64,000 nucleotides of DNA, taken from Phycisphaerales bacterium (GTDB taxonomy: Bacteria > Planctomycetota > Phycisphaerae > Phycisphaerales > UBA1924). The DNA lies in assembly GCA_017642965.1 (NCBI GenBank), contig JAEPOJ010000004.1:62001-126000 (forward strand), given 5' to 3'. Made by a program: the position numbers and the translations under genes. The notes below the pieces were generated by a model, which searched no databases, was not told where the DNA came from, and was given only the letters and a program-made list of their open reading frames with translations. Below are positions 10,507 to 19,299 of this stretch, piece after piece (positions within the stretch are counted from its first letter, which is position 1; each line of letters begins with the position of its first letter).

Positions 10507-10512
10507 GGAATG

Positions 10513-11196
10513 ATGCGGTCCTTCACCTATGTCAAGCGCTCCATGCTCGTCGCGCACGGCTCCGATCCCTGCGAGACCCGTACCGTCGTCAATACGCTCA
10601 CGTCCTTCCATAATGCCCTCCGCGGCGCCCTCGGTCGTCACTGCCGCGTGCATGCAACGATCAACAAGGAAGACGTGCCCGGCCTGTGCACGCTGGGGGA
10701 GATGGACGAGCGGTTCCATCGCATGCTGCTCGACTGGTACCCCGCGTACGATGGGCAGGCGCTGCTCAACGCGACGCTGAGCTATGAAACGCGTGCGCGA
10801 ACCGCCCAGGCCACGTTCATCTTCGATCACACCATCGGGTCCGTGCAAATCTCGTTCACCGCGCCCGTGAGCGGGCTTGCGCGCAGGCACGTGATCACGC
10901 TGGCTGCGGCAATCATCGACCCGCTGGGCCCGCAGTGGCTCACGTACAACAACCGGGCGCTCGTTGATGCGCTCTACGGGCTGTATCCCAACTTCTTCCG
11001 CACCGCGTGGCTCACCTACCACGCGGGTCTCGCGGACGAGCTCCCCCACTACCGCACGCTCGAGCAGGCCGGGACAACGCGAGGCCCGATGCTGATCGCC
11101 AAGCCCCGCTGGTTCGGAAGGACCGACGAGGCGCTGCTGGAGGACCTTGTCGAGCTTGATGCGCAGATTGAGGGCGAGTCGCCGTACGGGTCGTAA
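10513..11196 (+). CDS. Hypothetical soluble protein, possibly related to Imm52-type proteins
   Basis: A 227-residue protein from the start at 10513 (228 from 10510). It has no signal peptide or membrane helix. The sequence is rich in aromatic and acidic residues, with a patterned C-terminal half (PLGPQWLTYNNRALVDALYG, KPRWFGRTDEALLEDLVE). I do not recognise it with confidence; the layout faintly recalls Imm52-like immunity proteins, but no toxin gene is adjacent, so no such role is claimed. It is divergent from obg, and the region downstream becomes abruptly AT-rich. Confidence 0.6.
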   Translation: MRSFTYVKRSMLVAHGSDPCETRTVVNTLTSFHNALRGALGRHCRVHATINKEDVPGLCTLGEMDERFHRMLLDWYPAYDGQALLNATLSYETRARTAQATFIFDHTIGSVQISFTAPVSGLARRHVITLAAAIIDPLGPQWLTYNNRALVDALYGLYPNFFRTAWLTYHAGLADELPHYRTLEQAGTTRGPMLIAKPRWFGRTDEALLEDLVELDAQIEGESPYGS

Positions 11197-11843
11197 GTAT
11201 GCTCGATCAGGCTGTACTTCGCCTTCACTGAGGTACACTGCAGTGCAGCGCAATCATGGAGAATCAAATCTTTGTCGCCTGTTTCGAAACGGGATTAGAA
11301 AATCAATCCTATGAGAACCGCGACAAAAGGAGCCGCAAGTGTTACGGACTGCAACGACATGAATACGACACTAATTTTAAATGCAGGATCAAAGAGAATC
11401 TCATCGTTTTCCGGCTGAATAAGCTGGTGGTCAGGGCCCAGTCTGCAATACTCAATCGACATATGCATCGAAGTAATTCCAAAGTGGAAAATAACACTAC
11501 ATACCGCAGAAACCAGTAACGAGGAGAGCCAAATTTTACTCCACAAGTCAGACAGATGCCCGCTCCAAATTGTCGCCGACGCAATCATTGCCAACGCCAG
11601 CAATCCGCCTTGTCGCGAGGTTTGGAGTATCAGATCTAAAACTCTTGTGCTTATGTCGTAGTTGAATCGATTTACAGACAACCTAGAGCCCGCGATGGCA
11701 ATCTTCTGTTCAAGACTATTTGAGGATGTATTTTCCATGCCCTTTACCTTAAATCATCGCCAAGTCATTGATGCAAAATAAGTCTAAAAATGACAAATTT
11801 CGAACAACTAGAATTTCATTCTATGAAGCGCATCTAACGCTGT
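11197..11843. other. AT-rich patch, probably acquired
   Basis: From about 11200 to 11850 the base composition drops sharply in GC compared with both flanks, with runs such as TTTTAAATGC and AAAAATGACAAATTT. The patch holds one small membrane-protein gene on the minus strand and separates the 10513 gene from the tlyA-like gene, which converge on it. No terminal repeats, integrase or tRNA are visible at its borders. The composition alone suggests transfer. Confidence 0.55.
11295..11738 (-). CDS. Small membrane protein in AT-rich patch
   Basis: A 147-residue protein with a polar N-terminus (about 1-45) and three hydrophobic segments: LLALAMIASATIWSG, IWLSSLLVSAVCSVIFHFG and a C-terminal helix ending in FVAVLIGLIF. 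Codon use is AT-rich and unlike the neighbours, which fits horizontal acquisition. AAAGGGC lies directly before the start. I see no family match. An overlapping frame on the plus strand (11256-11519) is less protein-like and was not preferred. Confidence 0.5.
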   Translation of the reverse strand: MENTSSNSLEQKIAIAGSRLSVNRFNYDISTRVLDLILQTSRQGGLLALAMIASATIWSGHLSDLWSKIWLSSLLVSAVCSVIFHFGITSMHMSIEYCRLGPDHQLIQPENDEILFDPAFKISVVFMSLQSVTLAAPFVAVLIGLIF

Positions 11844-12521
11844 CTAGTCTAAATACCCCGGCGGCTTCCCGATCGACCACTGACTCGTCACCAGCACCAG
11901 CCACTCCGGGTTGCCCTTGCCCTTCTTCTTCCGCTTCCTGCCCACGGCCCCGCCCAGCACCGGGCTCTTCACCCAGCCGTGCAACGTGTAGCCCAGCCCG
12001 GGCAGCCCGTCGCGCACACGCTCGGCGATCTGCTCGGCCCGCTCCGGGTCCAGCACGCCGCCCTCGCCCAGGTCTTCCTTCGCCGCCTCGTAGTGCGGCT
12101 TTACCAGCGAGATGATGTGCCCGCCCGGCTTGAGCCACCGAGCCGCCGCGTGCAGGGCGCGGTCCTGCTTCGTCCAGCCCAGATCAATCACGCCGAGGTC
12201 GATCCCGCCCGCGTCGACCACCTCCTGCGGCGGATCGAGGTGCAGCGCGTTGGAACGCTCGTGCACCGTGACGCGATCATCGGTTCTCAGCTTCCAGGCG
12301 AACTCGCCGTAGGCCGTGTCGATGGAGTGCACGTGGCGTGCGCCGTGCTGGAGAAGGCAGTCGGTGAAGCCGCCCGTCGAGCAGCCGAAGTCGGCGCACA
12401 GCATGCCGGCCGGGTCAAACGGGAGTTCGTTGAGCGCACGATGCAGCTTGAGCCCGCCGCGGGAGACGAAGGTCGGTTCATCTGGAGGCGTGCCCGGGTT
12501 CTCGCTGCCCGCCTCAGTCAT
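11844..12521 (-). CDS. TlyA-like FtsJ-fold rRNA methyltransferase without S4 domain
   Basis: A 225-residue SAM-dependent methyltransferase of the FtsJ/TlyA type, which 2'-O-methylates rRNA cytidines in characterised TlyA. The N-terminus has the TlyA motif SRGGLKLHRAL; the SAM loop is DFGCSTGGFTDCLL; the catalytic K-D-K pattern is visible in GGLKL, IDLGWTKQD and SLVKPHYE. TlyA proteins are usually about 250-270 residues with an N-terminal S4 RNA-binding domain. That domain is missing here and only about 18 residues precede SRGG. The start overlaps lpxI by eight bases, so the two are probably co-translated. Confidence 0.82.
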   Translation of the reverse strand: MTEAGSENPGTPPDEPTFVSRGGLKLHRALNELPFDPAGMLCADFGCSTGGFTDCLLQHGARHVHSIDTAYGEFAWKLRTDDRVTVHERSNALHLDPPQEVVDAGGIDLGVIDLGWTKQDRALHAAARWLKPGGHIISLVKPHYEAAKEDLGEGGVLDPERAEQIAERVRDGLPGLGYTLHGWVKSPVLGGAVGRKRKKKGKGNPEWLVLVTSQWSIGKPPGYLD

Positions 12522-13506
12522 CGTTGCTGCGTGTCGCTGGCTCGGGCGACTCGGACTGGTTGGGCGTGAAGGCCCGCTCGAAGTGGGCCGGCGTCATCGC
12601 GGGCGCGTCGCTCGGCGGGACCGGGGCGTGCGACACCGGGACGCCCACGATCGAGATCCCCAGCTCGTCGGCCCGCTCGAGCATCGCGAACCGGTCGAGC
12701 ATGATCACATCGCCGGCCGCGATGGCCAGGCAGGTGCCGCCGTGCTTGTGCATGTTCTCCAGCGTCTGGATGCCCACCGTGGGCACATCGCTCCGCCGGT
12801 CGTGCTGAGCGCGGGCGCCCTTGACCAGCGTCCACCCGCCACGCCGGCACAGCTCGCCGGTGCGGGTGATCATCTTGTCCGTGCCCTCCACCGCCTCCAC
12901 GCTGATCACGTCGCGGTCGCGCACCGTGAGCGACTGCCCGATGTCGAGTCGCAGCAACTCGGTGAGCAGCGGCCACACGAACTCGATATCCGCGCGCTGG
13001 TTCGCGCTGGGCTTGGTCGAGGTCATCACGCCTGGTTCGGAGAGCTGGTCCATAATCGGGAAGGTGGAGTCGATCAGGGCGACCCCGTTGTTGTCCAGTT
13101 CGTCGGCGATCACACGCAGCACCGCGTGGGAGCGACGGTCGTGGCGAAGGTGCTTGTACCACGCGATCGCGGTCGTGAGGTCGGGGATGTTGCGCACCAG
13201 CTTCCACCGCTGGTGCATGAGCTTGGCCTTATCCACTTTACCCACCATGATGGCGTGATGCACGCCCCGTTTGCGTAAACGCTTGCCCCACGAACGCATA
13301 CGCAGCAATCCCACGTCGCTGAACGTGTCGCACATCTCGGGCAGCTCGTCCTCATACTGGGCGTGGAGACCGATGCCGTGCACCTGGTAGCCCATCCGCT
13401 TGAGGCCCCTGGCGACGAAAATGGGCAGATCCCCGCCCCCGGCGATCACGCCGATGGGCGCGGGCGCTTCCGGGGGATCGGGTAGGATGGACAACACGCC
13501 GGCCAT
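12514..13506 (-). CDS. lpxI: UDP-2,3-diacylglucosamine pyrophosphatase LpxI
   Basis: A 330-residue protein of the DUF1009/LpxI family. LpxI hydrolyses UDP-2,3-diacylglucosamine to lipid X and UMP in lipid A biosynthesis, replacing LpxH. Family segments are visible: IGVIAGGGDLPIFVARGL, the KVDKAKL region, RDRDVISVEAVEGTDKMI, DVPTVGIQTLENMHKHGG and the end with GDVIMLDR. It indicates an LPS-type outer membrane. The start at 13506 is preceded by TACAAT six bases upstream and no ribosome site. The C-terminal 40 residues are low-complexity and family-atypical. Confidence 0.9.
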   Translation of the reverse strand: MAGVLSILPDPPEAPAPIGVIAGGGDLPIFVARGLKRMGYQVHGIGLHAQYEDELPEMCDTFSDVGLLRMRSWGKRLRKRGVHHAIMVGKVDKAKLMHQRWKLVRNIPDLTTAIAWYKHLRHDRRSHAVLRVIADELDNNGVALIDSTFPIMDQLSEPGVMTSTKPSANQRADIEFVWPLLTELLRLDIGQSLTVRDRDVISVEAVEGTDKMITRTGELCRRGGWTLVKGARAQHDRRSDVPTVGIQTLENMHKHGGTCLAIAAGDVIMLDRFAMLERADELGISIVGVPVSHAPVPPSDAPAMTPAHFERAFTPNQSESPEPATRSNDD

Positions 13507-13512
13507 GGGTGG

Positions 13513-13518
13513 ATTGTA
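13513..13518 (-). promoter_or_regulatory. Candidate -10 box of leaderless lpxI
   Basis: The minus strand reads TACAAT, six bases (CCACCC), then ATG at 13506. There is no purine-rich ribosome site. Confidence 0.5.
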
Positions 13519-13675
13519 CGCGAATCGGGGCCATCAGGGCGGTTCCGCCCCGTTGAGGCCCTTCCGACGCTTGCAGACCACCACCGAAGAGTGGGCATGG
13601 GCACCCGCGATCCTCGGCGATGATGGTTCCACCGGGGCGGGTCACCACGACCACCGCCCTAGAACGGAGAACGCC

Positions 13676-14452
13676 ATGCCAACCCACGCCATCGCACCGA
13701 TCACGCTCCTGGCTGCCACTTCCATCGCGCTGGGCGCTGACCGGGACGTGCAGTACATCAACATCCTCGGCACCACCGAGATCATCATGATTCAGAACAC
13801 GGGCGATGAGCCGGTGGACCTCGACGGATGGCGCTTCTGCACGCAGAACTCCACCTCGGGCCCGGTCATGTCCGACCCGAACGCGCTCAACGGCATCACG
13901 CTGCCGCCCAACGGGTCGTTCATCATTCGCTACGCCAACGACGCGCTGCCGAGCTTCCCGACGCACCACAACGCGTCGGACATCGGACCGCTCGCACCCT
14001 TCGAGCTCGACGTCTACGCACTGAGCATGTTCGCCCCCGACGCGCGGGGGGAGGTGGACTTCACCAACCCCGATCAGATGACGGACCACATCCAGTGGAA
14101 GCGCCCGCACGTCCCCGCCGGCCTGGAAGTGGCATGCTCGGACACGGCCGTGCAGGGCGGGCTCTGGGGCGATGCGCACGAGTGGGTCTACGTTCGCATG
14201 GACCTGTACCTGATCGAGCTGACCGACCGCGACTTCGGGCAGATGCACACGCCGACCGACTACAACGTCATCCTCGAGTGCCGGACGGACTTCTCCGACG
14301 ACGGGATCATCGACTTCTTCGACGTATCAGCCTTCATCGGGCTCTTCAGCGCCATGGACCCGTTCGCGGACCTCTCGCGCGACGGCAACTGGGACTTCTT
14401 CGACGTGTCCCTTTTCCTGCAGCTGTTCAATCAGCAGAGCGCCTGCCCCTGA
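13676..14452 (+). CDS. Secreted lamin-tail-like protein with C-terminal dockerin module
   Basis: A 258-residue exported protein. A signal peptide (MPTHAIAPITLLAATSIALG) is followed by a beta-rich domain resembling lamin-tail domains (IMIQNTGDEPVDLDGWRFC). The last 55 residues form a two-repeat dockerin module (DDGIIDFFDVSAFIGLF, DGNWDFFDVSLFLQLF), each repeat being a calcium-loop plus helix. Dockerins normally bind cohesins, and none is seen here. The frame is open from 13400, but the ATG at 13676 has a GGAGA site and begins the signal peptide. Confidence 0.75.
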   Translation: MPTHAIAPITLLAATSIALGADRDVQYINILGTTEIIMIQNTGDEPVDLDGWRFCTQNSTSGPVMSDPNALNGITLPPNGSFIIRYANDALPSFPTHHNASDIGPLAPFELDVYALSMFAPDARGEVDFTNPDQMTDHIQWKRPHVPAGLEVACSDTAVQGGLWGDAHEWVYVRMDLYLIELTDRDFGQMHTPTDYNVILECRTDFSDDGIIDFFDVSAFIGLFSAMDPFADLSRDGNWDFFDVSLFLQLFNQQSACP

Positions 14453-14479
14453 TCCCGGCGCCATTCCTTGCGCCTGTGC

Positions 14480-14710
14480 TCAGCACGAGACATCGAAGAA
14501 GCGCTGATCGCTTCCGCCGTGCCCGACCTTGAAGGTGATGGTCTTGCCGCACTTGTGGCAGCGGGCGAGGTAGCGCTCGCCGTTGACATCGCGGTAGACC
14601 CGCTGGTATTGCCCTGAGCAGACGAAACGGACCCCGAGCCACGGGCGGGCCCCGGGCGACTCATTGACCGGCTCCTGCGGTCGGCTGGATGGCGAAACGC
14701 GCAGCGACAT
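14480..14710 (-). CDS. Small zinc-ribbon-like protein
   Basis: A 76-residue protein with cysteines arranged as FVCSG, ARCHKCGK and a terminal DVSC, a pattern suiting a small zinc ribbon. The middle (YQRVYRDVNGERYLARC) looks conserved rather than random. I recall similar short proteins in Phycisphaerae but cannot name a family. The upstream sequence has ATAGAT followed by six bases and the start, a near match to the leaderless pattern of the neighbours. Function unknown. Confidence 0.5.
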   Translation of the reverse strand: MSLRVSPSSRPQEPVNESPGARPWLGVRFVCSGQYQRVYRDVNGERYLARCHKCGKTITFKVGHGGSDQRFFDVSC

Positions 14711-14767
14711 CGCCCCATCTATCGGTCATTTCCCGCAGTATCCTCAATCGTGCGACCGTTCCCTCCG

Positions 14768-14801
14768 GCGCTTCTTCCCCTCCCCAGCGGGGAAGGAGCG
14801 C
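14768..14801. repeat. Minimal palindromic element, copy B2
   Basis: A 34-bp hairpin, GCGCTTCTTCCCC at 14768-14780 facing GGGGAAGGAGCGC at 14789-14801 (one mismatch). The same 13-base ends bound the 150-bp element at 15675-15824, so this looks like an internally deleted copy. It is followed nine bases later by repeat A2. Confidence 0.7.
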
Positions 14802-14810
14802 TGAACCAAA

Positions 14811-14863
14811 GAAGGAAGGAACCGTCCAACCCCACCCCCAGGGGTTGGACGGTTCCTTCCTTC
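14811..14863. repeat. Palindromic repeat A, copy A2
   Basis: A perfect 23-bp inverted repeat (14811-14833 with 14841-14863) around a seven-base loop. The core GGAACCGTCCAACCCC is shared with copies A1 and A3. It lies just before the -10 box of the gene at 14886. Confidence 0.85.
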
Positions 14864-14873
14864 CACCCCGACA

Positions 14874-14879
14874 TACCAT
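14874..14879 (+). promoter_or_regulatory. Candidate -10 box of leaderless gene 14886
   Basis: TACCAT is followed by six C residues and the ATG at 14886. There is no Shine-Dalgarno sequence. Confidence 0.5.
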
Positions 14880-14885
14880 CCCCCC

Positions 14886-15659
14886 ATGCCCGATCGCCCA
14901 TGGAAAGACGAGTACACCTTGCTTTGCGAGAAGTGCGGCTACGTCATCGAGGGACTCGACCAATCGGGCAACTGCCCCGAGTGCGGCAAGGCGATCGCCG
15001 ACTCCCTCCCCGAACGGCGCGTCGGCACGCCCTGGCAGCAGTCGCCGGGCGTGGGGTCGCTGGTGCGGACGTGGTTGATGACGCTGCGGCACCCGCTGCG
15101 GACGCTGGATGTGATGCGGATAAATGAGCGTGAAGGGACCGGGCTTGCGTTGAAAACCCTCTTCACCGCTGGCCTTTGGATGTACATCGTCATCTGCCTC
15201 ATCGAGATGATGAACCCTTATTCCCTCTTGGGTTTCCTGGGTACCTTGGGAGCAAGCGCTATCGGCACACCGATCGTTATTGTTGCCCTGATCATCCTCA
15301 CCACGATCGAGCTCTCAGGACTCATCGTCATCAGCAGATCCCGCGGCTTCAGGATCACCGAGCCCATCGCGGACAACATCGTGAGTCACGGCAGCGTGGG
15401 TTGGGTGTGGTGTGGGGCGTTCATTGCGCTGAGTCTCTACTGCTATGGCCAATCGATGATGCCCAGCGAAGAATTGTTCAGGTTGCCGCCTTGGAATGCC
15501 CAACCGAACATCAGCGGCTACGGGCTTGCCGATCACTACGGGTTCATGTCGCTGATCTTCTTGCTGATGAGCATTCCCGGCTTCCTCTTCTTCGAGACCT
15601 TCGCCTACCTCGGCCTCCGCCGCTGCAAGTACGCCAACCGCGTCCGCCCGGAACCCTGA
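14886..15659 (+). CDS. Zinc-ribbon multi-pass membrane protein
   Basis: A 257-residue protein. The N-terminus carries a four-cysteine zinc ribbon (LLCEKCGYVIEGL, GNCPECGKAI, about residues 12-37), followed by about four membrane helices (around 95-113, 120-150, 170-190, 220-245). This zinc-ribbon plus Yip1-like membrane architecture is common in planctomycetes and has no established function. The start is leaderless-type (TACCAT six bases upstream). It is flanked on both sides by palindromic repeats. Confidence 0.65.
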   Translation: MPDRPWKDEYTLLCEKCGYVIEGLDQSGNCPECGKAIADSLPERRVGTPWQQSPGVGSLVRTWLMTLRHPLRTLDVMRINEREGTGLALKTLFTAGLWMYIVICLIEMMNPYSLLGFLGTLGASAIGTPIVIVALIILTTIELSGLIVISRSRGFRITEPIADNIVSHGSVGWVWCGAFIALSLYCYGQSMMPSEELFRLPPWNAQPNISGYGLADHYGFMSLIFLLMSIPGFLFFETFAYLGLRRCKYANRVRPEP

Positions 15660-15674
15660 CCCCGCCGTGATCCG

Positions 15675-15824
15675 GCGCTCCTTCCCCGCCCCAGCGGGGG
15701 AGGTGCCGAGTCTTCGAGGCGGAGGGGGTCTTCAGAGCATCGCACGATCAACAAGACCCCATCCGCTCCGCCTGCGGCGGACCACCTTCCCTCGTCCGCC
15801 AAAGGCGGATCGGGGAAGGAGCGC
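15675..15824. repeat. Palindromic element, copy B3 (150 bp, MITE-like)
   Basis: A 150-bp non-coding element with perfect 13-base terminal inverted repeats, GCGCTCCTTCCCC and GGGGAAGGAGCGC. The interior shares GCGGGGGAGGTGCCGA and GAGGCGGAGGGGGTCTT with copy B1 at 9165-9341. It is followed 15 bases later by repeat A3, the same B-then-A order as at 14768-14863. No transposase is present in the window. Confidence 0.75.
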
Positions 15825-15838
15825 AGAACCATCGAAGA

Positions 15839-15881
15839 AAGGAACCGTCCAACCCCTTGGGGTGGGGTTGGACGGTTCCTT
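15839..15881. repeat. Palindromic repeat A, copy A3
   Basis: A perfect 18-bp inverted repeat (AAGGAACCGTCCAACCCC at 15839-15856 with its complement at 15864-15881), seven-base loop. It has the same core as A1 and A2 and lies upstream of ispG. Confidence 0.8.
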
Positions 15882-15933
15882 CCTTGAGCACCGAAACACC
15901 AGCGAACCAGCCGCCAAATCCGCCCGTACGACC

Positions 15934-15939
15934 TAGAAT
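15934..15939 (+). promoter_or_regulatory. Candidate -10 box of leaderless ispG
   Basis: TAGAAT is followed by six bases (CTCCCG) and the ispG ATG at 15946. No ribosome site is present. Confidence 0.5.
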
Positions 15940-15945
15940 CTCCCG

Positions 15946-17256
<1,311 letters not shown>

Positions 17257-17327
17257 GCCGATCCCCCACTTTTCACTTGTTCAGGGGGGCGGGTTGCTCG
17301 TAGAGTGACCATTGAGGAGTGAGGACC

Positions 17328-18650
17328 ATGCCAAGAACATCGCCTGTGTTTGTTCTCGCGGTATCGTGCGCCGCGTGCTCCGCCTCCTCGCCCAACCCGT
17401 TCTGCACGGCCGACTTCAACAACGACCAGACGCTCAACTTCTTCGATGTCTCCGCGTTCGTGGAGACCTACCTGAATCAGGACAGCAACGCGGATCTCAA
17501 CGGCGACGGCGACCTGGACTTCTTCGACATCTCGGCGTTCCTCACGCAGTTCCTCGTCGGCTGCCCCGACCTGACCGACACCGATGGCGATCGGATCCCG
17601 GACTTCGCGGAGACCAATGACGGGCGCTACATCGATCTTGGACGGGTCGGCACCGACCCGCTCAACCCCGACACCGACAACGACGGCATCGACGACGGCG
17701 ACGAGCTGCTGGGAACGCTCGGTGGGCTCGATCTACCCGCTCTTGGCGCGGACCCGCTCCGACGCGATATCTTCGTGGAATGCGACTGGTTCGCGGGCGA
17801 TTTCGATGGGTTCATTGCCAACTACCGCCCAACGCCCGAGGTCATCGCCCCGATCGTCGATGCCTTCGCCAACGCCCCGGTATCCAACCCGTACGGCGCG
17901 GAGCCGGGCATCAGCATCCACTTCGATTACGGCCAGGGCGGCCCGTTCACGGGCGGCAACCAGCTCCCCGGTGCCCCGCTCTCGATCATCTTTGATTTCG
18001 AGTTCAACATCGTCAAAGAGAACCACTTCGATCAGAACCGGCGCGGGTATTTTCACTACGCCATGTTCGCGCACCGCTATAACGACATCAACAACACGTC
18101 CTCCGGGGTCGCCGAGCTCCCCGGCAACGATTTCATGGTCACGCTTTCCGACTACGGCACACCCCAGATCATGACCAACACGATCATGCACGAGCTCGGT
18201 CACAACCTCGGCCTGCGTCACGGCGGGGATGAGAACCGCAACTGGAAGCCAAACTACAACTCGGTCATGAACTACCGCTACCAGTTCGCCGGCGTGGACA
18301 ACGACATGGACGCGCTGGGCGACGGGCTGCCGGATTACTCGCTCGGCGTTTCGATCATACTCGACGAGAACGCCCTCCGCGAGCAGGCAGGCATCGACGG
18401 GGTGACCCCGATCGACTGGGACGACGACGGCACGATCGACCCCGGCGCGTACATGGCCAACATCAACTGCCGCTTCCTGATCGATGAGTGCGGCGGCGAC
18501 GCCGTGGGCTGCTGGGACGACGAGTGCAATCTCCTCAGTGATCACAACGACTGGAACGCCATCCTCTGGAGCCGGCTCGAGACCAACGTGGACCGCGACC
18601 CTGAGCCAGAGATCGTGGAATGCGCCACGCCCAGCTGGGTTCTTGACTGA
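17328..18650 (+). CDS. Secreted zinc metalloprotease with N-terminal dockerin module
   Basis: A 440-residue exported protein. After a signal peptide (MPRTSPVFVLAVSCAACSAS) comes a two-repeat dockerin module (TLNFFDVSAFVETYL and DLDFFDISAFLTQFL, about 25-75), then thrombospondin-3-like calcium loops (DTDNDGIDDGDEL). The catalytic part has the metzincin motif HELGHNLGLRHGG (from about residue 288) followed by a Met-turn candidate SVMNY. The third zinc ligand is the final His. The dockerin before the catalytic domain is unusual, since dockerins are normally C-terminal. An in-frame GTG at 17319 exists, but ATG 17328 with GGAG upstream is preferred. Confidence 0.8.
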   Translation: MPRTSPVFVLAVSCAACSASSPNPFCTADFNNDQTLNFFDVSAFVETYLNQDSNADLNGDGDLDFFDISAFLTQFLVGCPDLTDTDGDRIPDFAETNDGRYIDLGRVGTDPLNPDTDNDGIDDGDELLGTLGGLDLPALGADPLRRDIFVECDWFAGDFDGFIANYRPTPEVIAPIVDAFANAPVSNPYGAEPGISIHFDYGQGGPFTGGNQLPGAPLSIIFDFEFNIVKENHFDQNRRGYFHYAMFAHRYNDINNTSSGVAELPGNDFMVTLSDYGTPQIMTNTIMHELGHNLGLRHGGDENRNWKPNYNSVMNYRYQFAGVDNDMDALGDGLPDYSLGVSIILDENALREQAGIDGVTPIDWDDDGTIDPGAYMANINCRFLIDECGGDAVGCWDDECNLLSDHNDWNAILWSRLETNVDRDPEPEIVECATPSWVLD

Positions 18651-18681
18651 TCACGCTCCTGCAAGGCGCTCGATTCTGCCC

Positions 18682-18709
18682 GAGATGGCGTGAAAACTCA
18701 CGCCGTCTC
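18682..18709. terminator. Strong stem-loop between protease and GNAT genes
   Basis: GAGATGGCGTGA and TCACGCCGTCTC form a 12-bp stem with one G-U pair and an AAAC loop. No run of T follows (TGCTACATT), so it may be a non-canonical terminator or an mRNA 3'-end stabiliser rather than a standard intrinsic terminator. Confidence 0.5.
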
Positions 18710-18747
18710 TGCTACATTCACTGCAACACGATGCAGGGGCACATGAA

Positions 18748-19239
18748 TTGATCAAGATCTCGCACATCTCGATGGACAACCCGCTCTACGAGCAGGAGGT
18801 CGCGCTCCGTACGAGCGTGCTACTCGACCCGATCGGTTTCACGTTCGATGACTACCTGGGCATGGCACCGGGGCGTGAGGAAGAGTCCGAGCACTATGTC
18901 GCGACGCTCGATCACCCCACCGGGATCAAGGTCGTCGGCACGGCGACCCTGTTCATCAGCGAGGACAATCAAGGGCAGCGCACCGGGAAGGTGCAGCAGG
19001 TGTGCGTCGATCCGCAGCGGCAGGGCGAGGGTATCGGACGCCGTCTGATGATCGCCATGGAAGCAAGAGGCTTCGGAGAACTCGGGCTCGAGCAGCTCTA
19101 CTGCCACGCCCAGCTCTCGGCCATGCCATTCTACGAGCGACTCGGCTGGCAGAGTGAGGATGAGGTCTTCGTGGAGGCGGGCATCGAGCACAAGCGGATG
19201 TACATCTCGGCCCCCAAGCCCGTAGATCAGGAGCGGTGA
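18748..19239 (+). CDS. GNAT-family N-acetyltransferase
   Basis: A 163-residue acetyl-CoA-dependent acyltransferase. The acetyl-CoA loop is visible as VCVDPQRQGEGIGRRLM (motif A, Q/R-x-x-G-x-G/A), followed by LEQLYCHAQLSAMPFYERLGW, the usual motif B ending in FYERLGW. The substrate is unknown. The start is a TTG: an ATG five bases upstream runs into a stop in another frame, and AGGGG lies about nine bases upstream. It lies between the metalloprotease and the Fur-family regulator without sign of co-transcription. Confidence 0.78.
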   Translation: MIKISHISMDNPLYEQEVALRTSVLLDPIGFTFDDYLGMAPGREEESEHYVATLDHPTGIKVVGTATLFISEDNQGQRTGKVQQVCVDPQRQGEGIGRRLMIAMEARGFGELGLEQLYCHAQLSAMPFYERLGWQSEDEVFVEAGIEHKRMYISAPKPVDQER

Positions 19240-19287
19240 TCTGGAACTTTTTTCCCCATCACCATCGATTCTGCCCCGTTTTCCCGG

Positions 19288-19293
19288 CATAAT
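19288..19293 (+). promoter_or_regulatory. Candidate -10 box of leaderless Fur-family gene
   Basis: CATAAT is followed by six bases (ACGTTT) and the GTG at 19300. Transcription would begin at about the start codon. Confidence 0.45.
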
Positions 19294-19299
19294 ACGTTT

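Noticed and set aside
9790-10509. Open frame upstream of the gene at 10513, opposite obg
   Set aside because: The sequence has the anti-sense bias of obg and no signal or domain; the obg motifs on the minus strand are decisive.
11256-11519. Plus-strand frame in the AT-rich patch
   Set aside because: It is short and charged without pattern, and it overlaps the minus-strand frame, which has three clear membrane helices.
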